Shown here in pieces: positions 17,425-25,659 of a stretch of DNA of 64,000 bases (positions are counted from its first letter, which is position 1; each line of letters starts with the position of its first letter). Both the position numbers and the translations under genes were made by a program. Under the pieces are notes generated by a model that saw only the letters and a list, made by a program, of their open reading frames with translations, did not search any database and was not told where the DNA came from. Source of the stretch: Methylobacterium currus (lineage in GTDB: Bacteria > Pseudomonadota > Alphaproteobacteria > Rhizobiales > Beijerinckiaceae); the NCBI RefSeq assembly GCF_003058325.1, contig NZ_CP028844.1:660001-724000 (forward strand), in the 5' to 3' direction.

Positions 17425-17453
17425 GGAATATTCGGCGCTCCCAGGCATCTCTC
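17425..17453 (+). promoter_or_regulatory. Predicted ECF promoter for the DUF305 operon
   Basis: GGAATA at 17425-17430, a 17-base spacer, then TCTCTC at 17448-17453, 31 bp before the DUF305 start. The spacer shares CGGC and GGCA blocks, at the same positions, with the opposite-strand promoter at 17338-17366. Confidence 0.6.
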
Positions 17454-17484
17454 CCGGCGTGACCTTCGAGAACCGGGAGAGACG

Positions 17485-17886
17485 ATGCGCGGCGCACCGA
17501 CGGCGATCCTGATCGCCACCCTGATGGCCGGCGGCCTGGCGGGCGGCGGCATGATGATGATGCGGACCGGGCACGCCGAGAGCGCCCCGGGCGGCTTCGA
17601 CGCGCTGATGGCCCAGTCGATGACCCGGATGCACGCCGACATGGCGGTGCCGCCCTCCGGCGATCCGGACCGGGACTTCGCCGCCATGATGATCCCGCAC
17701 CACCAGGGCGCGATCGACATGGCGAAGGCCGAACTCGCCTACGGTCGCGACCCCGTCCTGCGCCGGCTCGCGCAGGGCATCATCGTCGAACAGGCCCAGG
17801 AGATCGAGGTCATGCGGCGCGCGCTCGCCGAGCGCCCGCCCGCCGCTCCCGCCACGCCGAAAGCTCCGGCCCCGCACCATCACTGA
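17485..17886 (+). CDS. DUF305 exported protein
   Basis: A 133-residue protein with an N-terminal signal/anchor (APTAILIATLMAGGLAGGGMMMM) and one DUF305 domain: DRDFAAMMIPHHQGAIDMAKAEL, the family hallmark with paired His, followed by IVEQAQEIEVMRRAL. The C-terminus ends APHHH. DUF305 is a ferritin-like four-helix fold, often seen near copper or stress genes, and its His/Met content suggests metal binding. It is preceded by the predicted ECF promoter and followed 37 bp later by the beta-propeller gene. Confidence 0.85.
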   Translation: MRGAPTAILIATLMAGGLAGGGMMMMRTGHAESAPGGFDALMAQSMTRMHADMAVPPSGDPDRDFAAMMIPHHQGAIDMAKAELAYGRDPVLRRLAQGIIVEQAQEIEVMRRALAERPPAAPATPKAPAPHHH

Positions 17887-17922
17887 GCCGGCCAGCCCAC
17901 ACACCCAGCGAGACGACATCCG

Positions 17923-19362
17923 ATGCGACACCTCATTCCGGCGGCTCTCGTGCTCGCCCTTCTCGGCGGAACCGCGCTCGCGGGCCAGGCGCCGGGCCCT
18001 GCCTCGGCGCCCGACGTGCCGGTCGGCCCCCGCGACCGCTTCTATACCTCGGACCAGTTCTCCAACACGGTCTCGGTGATCGACCCCGCCGCCAACACGC
18101 TCCTCGGCGTCATCCGCCTCGGCGACACCACGCCCGCGAACCTGAGCCCGCTCTACCGCGGCCAGCTCCTCGTCCACGGCATGGGCTTCTCGCCCGACCG
18201 CAAGACCCTGCTGGCGGTCTCGATCGGCTCGAACTCGGTCAGCTTCATCGACACCGCCACCAATACCGTGCGGCACACGACCTATGTCGGCCGCTCGCCG
18301 CACGAGGCGTTCTTCACGCCGGACGGGCGCGAGGTCTGGGTCAGCGTGCGCGGCGAGGATTACGTGGCGATCCTCGACGCGGCGACGGGCAAGGAGACGG
18401 GCCGGATTACAGTGCCGAACGGGCCCGGCATGACGATCTTCTCGCCCGACGGCCGGTACGGCTACGTCTGTTCCAGCTTCAGCCCCGAGACGGTCGCGAT
18501 CGAGGTCAAGAGCCGGCAGATCGTCGGGCGGATCAAGCAGGAGAGCCCGTTCTGCCCCGACATCGCGGCGACGCCCGACGGCCGCCAGGTCTGGTTCACC
18601 CTGAAGGATGTCGGCCGGGTCCAGGTCTTCGAGGCTGCGCCGCCGTTCAAGGCGCTCAAGACCATCGAGACGGGGCCGATCACTAACCACGTTAACATCG
18701 CCCGCACCAGGGCCGGCCAGTTCGCCTACGTGACGGTCGGCGGGCTCAACCAGGTCAAGGTGTTCCGCACCGACGACTTCTCGCAGGTCGCGACGATACC
18801 GACCGGCGCGCTCCCGCACGGCCTCTGGCCCTCGGGCGACGGGTCGCGGGTCTATGTCGGCCTTGAGAATGCCGATGCGGTCGCGGTGATCGACACCGGC
18901 ACCAACGCCGTCACCGCAACGATCCCGATCGGCCAGGGCCCGCAAGGCGTGGCCTACCTGCCCGCGGCGGTCCCGGAGAGCGCGGGCGCCCCGAACCTGC
19001 AGCCCCTCGGCGCGGCCGGCCAGTCGAGCCGGCTGATCCTCGACGGGCCGGACGGCAAGCCGGCGACGCAGGTGACGCTGTTCGACCAGGGCGTGCTGCA
19101 GACGCTGCAGGCCGCGGTCACCGGGCTGATGCCGAAGAGCCCCTACCTGCTCGCTCTCTCAGCCGATCCGAAGGGCGCCGGGCCGCTGGAGCCGCTCGCC
19201 GCCTTCATGACGAACCCTGCAGGCGCCGCCATCGTCAACGCGGTCGGACCGATCCGCCAGGTGACGCAGAACCCGAGCGCGGCGGCGCGGCGCATCCTCG
19301 TGATCGTCGAGGGCAAGCCCGGCGAGACCGGCGCGACGGTCCAGGTCCAGGTCGTGCAGTAA
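17923..19362 (+). CDS. YncE-like seven-bladed beta-propeller, exported
   Basis: A 479-residue protein with a Sec signal peptide (MRHLIPAALVLALLGGTALAG) followed by YVTN-type repeats: FSNTVSVIDPAANTLLGVIRLG, NSVSFIDTATNTVRHTTYVG, DYVAILDAATGKETGRITV, NADAVAVIDTGTNAVTATIPIG. The repeats build a propeller of about 330 residues; the last 130 residues are a separate, less defined domain. Such proteins are periplasmic binding or scaffold proteins of unknown ligand. Probably co-transcribed with DUF305 under the ECF promoter. Confidence 0.82.
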   Translation: MRHLIPAALVLALLGGTALAGQAPGPASAPDVPVGPRDRFYTSDQFSNTVSVIDPAANTLLGVIRLGDTTPANLSPLYRGQLLVHGMGFSPDRKTLLAVSIGSNSVSFIDTATNTVRHTTYVGRSPHEAFFTPDGREVWVSVRGEDYVAILDAATGKETGRITVPNGPGMTIFSPDGRYGYVCSSFSPETVAIEVKSRQIVGRIKQESPFCPDIAATPDGRQVWFTLKDVGRVQVFEAAPPFKALKTIETGPITNHVNIARTRAGQFAYVTVGGLNQVKVFRTDDFSQVATIPTGALPHGLWPSGDGSRVYVGLENADAVAVIDTGTNAVTATIPIGQGPQGVAYLPAAVPESAGAPNLQPLGAAGQSSRLILDGPDGKPATQVTLFDQGVLQTLQAAVTGLMPKSPYLLALSADPKGAGPLEPLAAFMTNPAGAAIVNAVGPIRQVTQNPSAAARRILVIVEGKPGETGATVQVQVVQ

Positions 19363-19365
19363 CGC

Positions 19366-19402
19366 TTCGAAGGGGGTGGTCGTCGGATCGCCCCCTTCCG
19401 TT
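19366..19402 (+). terminator. Probable intrinsic terminator
   Basis: GAAGGGGG and CCCCCTTC arms (about 19368-19375 and 19391-19398) directly after the beta-propeller stop, followed by CCGTTTCG. T-tract is weak. Confidence 0.45.
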
Positions 19403-19416
19403 TCGGGGGGCCATCC

Positions 19417-19660
19417 TCACGCCCGGTAGGCAACCAGTACGGCCCCGGCGGCGATGAGCGCGATGCCGAGCCAGTTCGGGGCGGCCAGCCGCTCGCCCAG
19501 CAACACGACGCCAAACACCGCGACCAGCACGACACTCAGCTTGTCCAGGGGCGCGACGCGGGCTGCATCGCCGAGCTTGAGAGCCCGAAAGTAGCAGAGC
19601 CACGAGCCGCCGATGGCGAGCCCAGACAGAACGAGGAACAGGGAGGTCTTGCGCTAGATC
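19417..19660 (-). pseudogene. EamA/DMT transporter, C-terminal fragment
   Basis: The minus-strand frame reads SLFLVLSGLAIGGSWLCYFRALKLGDAARVAPLDKLSVVLVAVFGVVLLGERLAAPNWLGIALIAAGAVLVAYRA then stop. This is the second half of a 140-residue EamA transporter (single DMT repeat). The start and first two or three helices are missing: homology breaks next to an 11-bp perfect inverted repeat at 19651-19698. Confidence 0.7.
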
Positions 19661-19698
19661 GACCCGAGCAGCTGCCATTGACTGCCACGATCTAGCGC
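19651..19698. repeat. 11-bp inverted repeat at the EamA breakpoint
   Basis: gcgctagatcg (19651-19661) and cgatctagcgc (19688-19698), a perfect inverted pair with a 26-base spacer. It marks where the EamA gene loses its 5' half; possibly the relic of a small insertion or a deletion junction. Confidence 0.5.
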
Positions 19699-19876
19699 AC
19701 CTACCTCGTGCCCATGACGGCGGAAGCGGCTAGACCACCGGGCAGCAGTTCGATGGGCTTGAGACCTCGGCGGTACCCTCGAGCGGCGCCTCGGCACCGA
19801 GCGAGCGGCATTCTGGATCATGGGCAACAACCATCATCGATGCCGTCGAATGCTGCGGTGGAGTTTGCTTCGCCAC
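19699..19876. other. Intergenic, nothing recognised
   Basis: Short GC-rich stretch between the EamA relic and the terminator of the 19921 gene; no supported feature. Confidence 0.4.
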
Positions 19877-19877
19877 G

Positions 19878-19914
19878 AAAAAAGCCGGGTGGAGGAGATC
19901 CCCACCCGGCTTCC
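19878..19914 (-). terminator. Intrinsic terminator of the 19921-20193 gene
   Basis: Arms aagccgggtgg and ccacccggctt with a short loop. On the minus strand it is followed by TTTTTTCG, a good T-tract, and it lies just beyond the gene's stop. Confidence 0.7.
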
Positions 19915-19920
19915 GGTGCT

Positions 19921-20193
19921 TCAGCGAATGACCGCCCGCGTGCGGATGACCCGCACGCCATCGTTGGTCGCAACCAAGTGCGTCAGCGCCGCGGTAAGGT
20001 GGCGCTGCAGTCGATCTGGCCGGCCTTGAAATGCGACGGTCCCAGTGCTTGGCCACCAGTGCAAGATTTCGCCCTCATCTGAGCGGAACCGATGCAAGCC
20101 TTCGCGGGCGTGCCAAGACCAATCCCCGAACGCCCCGCAGTAAAGGGCGGCGTTTTGCAGGTCCAACAGCGAGCCAGTGTGTTTCAGCTTCAT
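19921..20193 (-). CDS. Small hypothetical protein
   Basis: A 90-residue soluble protein starting MKLKHTGSLLDLQNAALYCG. Its middle carries HRFRSDEGEILHWWPSTGTVAFQGRPDRLQRHL, a pattern I associate with small conserved proteins in Hyphomicrobiales islands where G-(x)-L-x-WWPSTGT-x-x-FQG is preserved. Function unknown. The clean terminator at 19878-19914 supports it as a real gene. Confidence 0.6.
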   Translation of the reverse strand: MKLKHTGSLLDLQNAALYCGAFGDWSWHAREGLHRFRSDEGEILHWWPSTGTVAFQGRPDRLQRHLTAALTHLVATNDGVRVIRTRAVIR

Positions 20194-20806
20194 CGTGCGA
20201 TCTCCGGCGCCGGCAAAAGGTCCGACGAAGATTGTTTTACCGAGTCGTGATTTGGCCTGATGGGACACCTAAATCTGGGGCTACCACGCCGCAGGGGCCT
20301 TGACGGCTTGATGCAGGACGGGCTGTCTGGCGCCGGAGGCCAACGTGACCCGAGCTCGCCTCGTCCCTGAGGCTACCTACGAAGGCACGCCGCTGGCCGC
20401 TCTACTCAACGCATCCCGCGGCGCATCTAGTCGCGTACTGCTCACGCAACTCGGCGGGGCACCCCTAGCAACACGAAAGCATTGATTGACGGATTCATAG
20501 TCCAGGCGCCGCTTCTAGCACGATGGTACAGCATTGGATATGCATATCGTCATCTATGGACCCCCATTTCGGGCCTTCGGTGTTTTGGAGATAGTTGCCC
20601 GTCCGAGATATTGCGCCGACTACCTTGTCTGCACTGCCCCGTAAGATATCATAAACGGCCTGTTCTGACTGCGTTTGACGCTAATGTCTCAAATCGTGAG
20701 TCGGTAAAATATAATTTCAACCGCAGCTTCCCACGATCGTTGGTATGCCAACGCTTTCGAGGCCTGCCTTCATCAGCTTGCAATGTGCTTCCGATGCGGA
20801 GTGCAT
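20194..20806. other. Intergenic, AT-richer from about 20470
   Basis: About 600 bases with no gene I can support. Composition drops toward AT from about 20470, continuing into the next four genes, which points to a separately acquired segment. Confidence 0.5.
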
Positions 20807-21403
20807 ATGGAGATTCATGTGCATATAGACACTGATTTCCACATCACCACATTGGTACATGCTTACAGCGACATGCTGATTATGAAGATCGGAGAAGGGT
20901 ACACCCCCTACATCCTCTCCCTCCTATACAAGCCACTTCGGGGCCCCCGGGAATGGGTACTGGGGGAGATGAAACAGGGAATCACTGAGGCCTACAAGAC
21001 CCTCTTGCTCCGGGTTGCCCGCAAGCCCCGCTCCCCCGCCCACCGCAATCGCCTCCCCGAATGGGTCCTCGTTCCGGACTGGCCCGTGCCGAAGGGGGTG
21101 AAGGCGAGCCTGCGCGAGGTCACGCTCAACAATGGGTTGCACTACCAGGGTCTCGCCCTCATCCCGCCCCGCAGCCGCCTCCGTGAAGGCCTCGACGCTC
21201 ATTTCGCCACCCACCAGGCCCTCTACACCCGCGGCGCTGTCGCTCGCATTCACGCCGAGCCCATCACCGAAACGCCCCGGCTCGCCGCGTTTTACCTATT
21301 CAAGTCCCTCCAGCGTCGCCGAGCGGACTTCGACAGCGTGATTATCCTACCGCGGGCGATTTCCGAGCTCGAAGATAGCGATACAGTACGTAGCGTAATC
21401 TAG
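20807..21403 (+). CDS. Unknown protein in AT-richer segment
   Basis: A 198-residue protein starting MEIHVHIDTDFHITTLVHAYSDM; a GGAG sits six bases before this ATG, making it preferable to the ATG at 20783. A basic mid-section (RVARKPRSPAHRNRLPEWVLVPDWPVPKGVKASLREV) and a C-terminal PRLAAFYLFKSLQRRRADFDSVIILPRAISELE follow. No domain recognised. It faces the three minus-strand genes that follow and may belong with them. Confidence 0.55.
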   Translation: MEIHVHIDTDFHITTLVHAYSDMLIMKIGEGYTPYILSLLYKPLRGPREWVLGEMKQGITEAYKTLLLRVARKPRSPAHRNRLPEWVLVPDWPVPKGVKASLREVTLNNGLHYQGLALIPPRSRLREGLDAHFATHQALYTRGAVARIHAEPITETPRLAAFYLFKSLQRRRADFDSVIILPRAISELEDSDTVRSVI

Positions 21404-21551
21404 ATAGATTTATGTGTCAATTTATTCAATTATTACATAGATACTTAGCGCATGCCAATGTCCAGATCCCGGTCATATTGATGCTGAGGGTTGAAATTTA
21501 TGGCAAGCAGTTTGCAAATGGCCGGGGCAGTTGCCCGCCCCGGCTCATCCG

Positions 21552-22538
21552 TCACTTTCGGCGACGCTTCCAGATCACTTTGCGAACCCGGAGTCGCAGA
21601 AACTCTTTATCCGTACCGCAGCAGATCACGTGGATCACCGCCCGCTGTCCCTCCTCCAGGTTCAAGAAGTGGGACTGCCGCTCCGGGGTGACCTCGAACT
21701 CGATGGTCCGCCGCCCTGCCGGGTCACGACCACGCTCGAACGCCGGCTTCACCCCAAACTCGAGATCATCAAGGATATCGAACTGCTCGCCATCCTCGGT
21801 GTCCTCATCACCGCCGCGGTCCATCACGCTCTCCTCGCCCTCCCCCGCTGCAACGTCGTCCGGCTCCTCGAAGGAGGCGCCCTCTAAATCGGCCAGGATC
21901 ATGTCCTTCGGCGCACTCACCTGCTTATCATCCAAGTTGTAGTACTTTTTAGCGGAGGCGTAGTCCTCCTCGGTCCGAATTTGCTTGCGCCCCTTCTTCG
22001 GCTTGCGCGCCTCCCGCTCCAGATAGGCCTCGTAAAGCTTCTCGATGCCGCCTCCCCCCTCGATCTCTTCGGCCACAAGGTGGACCGGCGTGCCGACGAT
22101 CATGATCGGGTGGAGGGCCGCAGCGAACTTGCCGGTACGGCTGCGCGCCTGTTTAGACGTCGCCTCGAACACGTAGTTCATCGTGTGTCGCAACGCGTCA
22201 GTATGGTGAGTACGCGCCTTCAGCTTTTGCTTGCCGGTTTGGAAGAACGGCTGATCGAAAAACTCCTTCCATGCCTTGTAATCGTTGTAGTAATGGCGAC
22301 CGATGCCGACGCAGATGGCCAGCACCTCGTACAGGTCGCGGCGGTAGCCCGCCTTCAGCTTGCCCAGCTTGGACCGGGCTTCCAACGCCATGCCGTTTGG
22401 ATTTTCTTTGATGCGACGTCGAAGGTCCGAATTGTCCGGCGGGAGCGGTCCGCGATTGTTGCTTCCCTCAATGGGCTCCGTCGTCCAAGCATCATCCGAC
22501 TGCTCGGGCTTCTTCCTACCGCGCTTGCGCTTCGTCAT
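21552..22538 (-). CDS. Unknown acidic-basic protein
   Basis: A 328-residue protein starting MTKRKRGRKKPEQSDD with a very basic N-terminus. A helical core follows (KAGYRRDLYEVLAICVGIGRHYYNDYKAWKEFFDQPFF), then a strongly acidic linker (EGEESVMDRGGDEDTEDGEQFDI) and a C-terminal beta-rich part ending FLRLRVRKVIWKRRRK. Charge layout suggests nucleic-acid binding. First-read family: none. Followed on the same strand by genes at 22700 and 23122 (upstream), likely one operon transcribed leftwards. Confidence 0.55.
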   Translation of the reverse strand: MTKRKRGRKKPEQSDDAWTTEPIEGSNNRGPLPPDNSDLRRRIKENPNGMALEARSKLGKLKAGYRRDLYEVLAICVGIGRHYYNDYKAWKEFFDQPFFQTGKQKLKARTHHTDALRHTMNYVFEATSKQARSRTGKFAAALHPIMIVGTPVHLVAEEIEGGGGIEKLYEAYLEREARKPKKGRKQIRTEEDYASAKKYYNLDDKQVSAPKDMILADLEGASFEEPDDVAAGEGEESVMDRGGDEDTEDGEQFDILDDLEFGVKPAFERGRDPAGRRTIEFEVTPERQSHFLNLEEGQRAVIHVICCGTDKEFLRLRVRKVIWKRRRK

Positions 22539-22699
22539 GGTAGTTTGACCTTGATGGAGCAACGCGCGCCGTTCTCGTTACGAGAAATGCAGGGTGTCGC
22601 GGGCGCGCCGTTGCTGATGAGGGGGGGCCGCCGCGGGAGGGGGTATGAGCCCGACTGCGGCGGCGTGTTGGGAAAGCGCCTAACGGTAACGGCGCTGTA

Positions 22700-23026
22700 T
22701 CAGCCGACGCGCTTGCGCTCGCCCGCCGCGATGAGGGCGGCAACGGCTTCCTGGTAAGGCCACTGCTCGGCGCCCGTCCAGCCCATGGGCTTCTCCGGCG
22801 GATGGAGCGACGCGGGGAAGGTTTCGCCCAGAATCAGCTCCAAGATTTCGATCTGCTCAAGGCCGAACTGCAGACCGAGACCGACGAGACCGGAGTAGTC
22901 GATGATCACCGGGCGGTCGGTGGTGTAGCCGATGCGCCAGCGCACACTACTGCCAATGGGATGGACTCGGCGCTGATGCACGTCGTACATCAACGGCTTG
23001 GTCAAACTCTTATTCTGTTCCGCCAT
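22700..23026 (-). CDS. Small unknown protein
   Basis: A 108-residue protein, MAEQNKSLTKPLMYDVHQRRVHPIGSS opening. It has a hydrophobic-aromatic middle (RWRIGYTTDRPVIIDYSGLVGLGLQFGLEQIEILELIL) and a C-terminal helix (PYQEAVAALIAAGERK). Not recognised. Middle gene of the leftward trio. Confidence 0.5.
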   Translation of the reverse strand: MAEQNKSLTKPLMYDVHQRRVHPIGSSVRWRIGYTTDRPVIIDYSGLVGLGLQFGLEQIEILELILGETFPASLHPPEKPMGWTGAEQWPYQEAVAALIAAGERKRVG

Positions 23027-23121
23027 GTTGTGGCCTCCAGCCCTCGGGTTGAGAGCAAGGCCGTTCTACGCCACGTCACATCGAGTAGGGGGTCGCGCTG
23101 CGCGGCGACCCCCTACTAAGT

Positions 23122-24033
23122 CTATGATTCTTTGTAAGAAACTGCATCCAGCAGATCCTCAGAGAGGGGCTGGAGCGTTGGTGCGGTGGGCGGGACCGGA
23201 TGGGCGAGGTTGAGTGTCAGAAGCTCGTAGCCTCGCTCCTCCAGTCGCGCCTTCACAAATTCGTACTCGCCAACCGCTCGTCGCAACCCTGGCAAATCCT
23301 CAGCCTTACCCAGTAGATTTTTAGCGAAGGGCGCCCAACCAGTTCTCTTTGGCTGAAATATTTGGCTACCAAAGTGGCTATTCCAAACAAAACCTGCGAG
23401 AAAATCCCACTCTTTTCGACATTGCTTGCCCACTGTTTCACCACCTAAATACGGATAGTATTTTCTGATTGTGGCATGTGCGTCGGTACCTTGCTTTTGG
23501 TTGAAGAGAGATAAGGCTGTTTTCCATCCTCCTTTCTGCTTGGTATCTTCAACGTCGTAGCGGAGAGAGAAGTCATACAATGGAGCGCATCTTCGCTGAT
23601 GGCGACGGCGGATCTGTAGTTTGAGATCAAGCGTTCTTGGACTATGTGCAACAGCAAATTTCCGGATACTAACTGGAGTTCTAAGTATATTTTTTAGAAT
23701 ATCTTTAGCATTGGAGTCATCCAGATAATTTGTAGCTGGATTTCCATCGATTTTATACGCCCTATCAATGCGTTGCAGCAGCTTGATCGACGCACAAGCA
23801 TATGCTGAATTCAGTATATCGCTGCTTACTGTCAGATACCGATTAGGAAACTCCCTCTTATCTCGTTGTCTCTCGTTTAGTTTATGCCCAAAAAGGACTG
23901 CGATTTGCATTTCGTAAAGGCGAATAGCTCGCAACTGCAGGGAGTTCTGCTCATCTAACACGAATTCTAAAGCATCTGATACATTGTAGATGCGATACAT
24001 AGAATTTTCCAACTGAATCATGCGTATCCTCAA
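23122..24033 (-). CDS. Unknown protein, AT-rich gene
   Basis: A 303-residue soluble protein; first ATGs at 24033 (MRIRMIQLEN) and 24021. Helical N-terminal half (SLQLRAIRLYEMQIAVLFGHKLNERQRDKREFPNRYL) and a basic middle (LKLQIRRRHQRRCAPLYDFSLRYDVEDTKQKGGWKTALSLF). Low GC and codon use unlike the rest of the window indicate recent transfer. No family recognised. First gene of the leftward trio. Confidence 0.55.
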   Translation of the reverse strand: MRIRMIQLENSMYRIYNVSDALEFVLDEQNSLQLRAIRLYEMQIAVLFGHKLNERQRDKREFPNRYLTVSSDILNSAYACASIKLLQRIDRAYKIDGNPATNYLDDSNAKDILKNILRTPVSIRKFAVAHSPRTLDLKLQIRRRHQRRCAPLYDFSLRYDVEDTKQKGGWKTALSLFNQKQGTDAHATIRKYYPYLGGETVGKQCRKEWDFLAGFVWNSHFGSQIFQPKRTGWAPFAKNLLGKAEDLPGLRRAVGEYEFVKARLEERGYELLTLNLAHPVPPTAPTLQPLSEDLLDAVSYKES

Positions 24034-24460
24034 GCTTACTACAAGCCAGCCTGACTTAAATGCCTAAGAAGATATGGATCTGCCTGCGCTCCTGACCAGC
24101 TGTGCGCACTTATTTTCGAAGTGCACGGCCACGGTTGACCATAATACGTGCTGGTAGGTCGAGCTTAACTACAGGGCGTGATAGGCTGCCGCAGCACGTA
24201 GGCCCGGGGAGCCGGGGAGCCGGGGTGTGGATCGACATCGAAGTGGGACCCCGGACTGGATCACGAGTAAACCATGGAAGCCACATTGAAAATCTCTCTC
24301 AAGGTGGGGTCCCGATCGGCGCCGACAGGGACCCCCGCTTGAAGCCGTTTTTCTGATTTATAAACAATAGTGTAGGCATAATTCCTGGTGGGGGCCCGCT
24401 TCAGTGCTGATACATAGGGAGCGAGGGCACACGGCTCAGCGCAGACTGGCTCGCGCCTCG
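24034..24460. other. Intergenic with GGGACCCC-type repeats
   Basis: About 430 bases with no gene. It contains tandem ggggagccggggagccgggg around 24208-24227 and two facing GTGGGACCCC / GGGGTCCC blocks (about 24243 and 24305), perhaps ends of a lost insertion sequence. No protein homology seen. Confidence 0.4.
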
Positions 24461-24461
24461 C

Positions 24462-24959
24462 ATGGCGGAAGCGGATCGTCGTCCCGGCCTTCTCGATGCT
24501 CCCGAAATAAAGCGCCTAGCGCGCGATGCCTTCTACGATGCGGCCCTCGCGCCGCACCGGCAGGTCGCGCGCACCCATGCGGTCGCGGCCGCCGACTGGA
24601 GCCGGCACTTGGCCCTTCTCTCCCCGGCGAGTGCGTTCGCCCTGGCGCTGGAGACGGCGGCCGGAAGCGATGCCGGCCGACACGCCGCCTTCCTGGCGGC
24701 GGCTGCCGACTACCGCGCGATCCTGCGGGCCTTCTTCGAGCCGCGCATCCTGGCTCAGGCGCTGCACCCGGCACCAGTCTGCGACGGCTGCCAGGCCCGG
24801 CTCTACTTCGGCGCCTATGACGACGTCCCCGCCTTCCCAGTCTCGCTCGAACCCGGCGCGGCCGAGCGGCAGGTGCTGCTGAGCTTAGGGAGTTTGCTTG
24901 CCGGCAGCCTCCTGCTCGGGCTGATCGCGTTCCGCCGGTTCGCCCGATGGCCCGTCTGA
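24462..24959 (+). pseudogene. ABC transporter permease (DUF3526), 5'-truncated
   Basis: Encodes 165 residues resembling only the C-terminal part of DUF3526-type ABC permeases: RLARDAFYDAALAPHRQ, LLSPASAFALALETAAGSDAGRHAAFLAAAADYRAILRAFFEPRIL, a Cys pair (CDGC), and a final membrane helix (VLLSLGSLLAGSLLLGLIAF). The usual N-terminal membrane helices and the partner ATPase are missing, so this is a remnant. Such permeases often accompany TonB receptors, as in the adjacent metal region. Confidence 0.6.
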
Positions 24960-25089
24960 CGGAGAAGCCGCCGGGTTCGCTAACAGCCTTGCATCTCGAT
25001 AGGCATGAGCATCGCGCAGACGGATGCCCCAGGACGCGGACGTCCCGGGACATCTTGCCCGTCCGGCCGGGCTTGAACTTATCCGATCG

Positions 25090-25413
25090 TCACGCCTCCG
25101 CCCCGCAAGCAGTCAGGGGCGTCGCATGTTCCGCTGCAGCCGGACGCCGGTGCCTAGCCATGGCAAGCCGGCCCCGCCGCGTGATCTGCCAGACCATCTG
25201 CCCGGAGAAGGCCTCGCGGTGGATCGGACCGAGATAGCCGATGTGGTAGAGTTGCACCATCGCCAACACCTCCACGTGCTCCTCCGCCGACAGTTCGAGA
25301 CGGCCGGCTGCGAGAGCGCGCTGCAGGAGGCTCGTCTGTAGGGGTGAGAGGCTGGCGAGAGACTGGCGGCGGGCCGCGGCGACCCTGGCCCGATCGGCCC
25401 GGGCGCGGTTCAT
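25090..25413 (-). CDS. Small hypothetical protein of the copper operon
   Basis: A 107-residue protein, MNRARADRARVAAARRQSL opening, with a helical core (SPLQTSLLQRALAAGRLELSAEEHVEVLAMVQLYHIGYLGPIHREAFSGQMVWQITRRGRLAMA) resembling a small winged-helix fold. Its ATG overlaps the stop of the 73-residue ORF before it (ATGA at 25410-25413), indicating coupled translation. Last gene of the leftward PCuAC operon. Function unknown. Confidence 0.6.
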   Translation of the reverse strand: MNRARADRARVAAARRQSLASLSPLQTSLLQRALAAGRLELSAEEHVEVLAMVQLYHIGYLGPIHREAFSGQMVWQITRRGRLAMARHRRPAAAEHATPLTACGAEA

Positions 25414-25631
25414 CGACCACCTCCCCGGTCGTCCGTCACACTCCGGTCGGCTCCCCGAATGCGTGTAGAATCCTCGGCGCCGAGGGTCGTGAAGCGCCAG
25501 CCGGCAGCCTTCATAGTCGGCGGGCGGATCGCCTGCCCCTTGGCATCGTCCCGGCGGGTCCCAAGCGGCACGCGCCACGTCCCGGCGTGGACGGTAACGG
25601 CGGGCGCCGATGTCTGATCCGACGGTTCCAT
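25410..25631 (-). CDS. 73-residue small protein
   Basis: A short ORF, MEPSDQTSAPAVTVHAGTWRVPLGTRRDDAKG opening and ending in TDDRGGGR. It begins 28 bp after the PCuAC stop and overlaps the next gene by ATGA. That tight spacing is the main support for it being translated. No family recognised. Confidence 0.45.
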   Translation of the reverse strand: MEPSDQTSAPAVTVHAGTWRVPLGTRRDDAKGQAIRPPTMKAAGWRFTTLGAEDSTRIRGADRSVTDDRGGGR

Positions 25632-25659
25632 CAGGAAGATGAGAGGTGGTTTCGCCAGT

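Noticed and set aside
24208..24310. Possible CRISPR or IS ends in GGGG-rich repeats
   Set aside because: Only two short near-repeats without regular spacers or a transposase.
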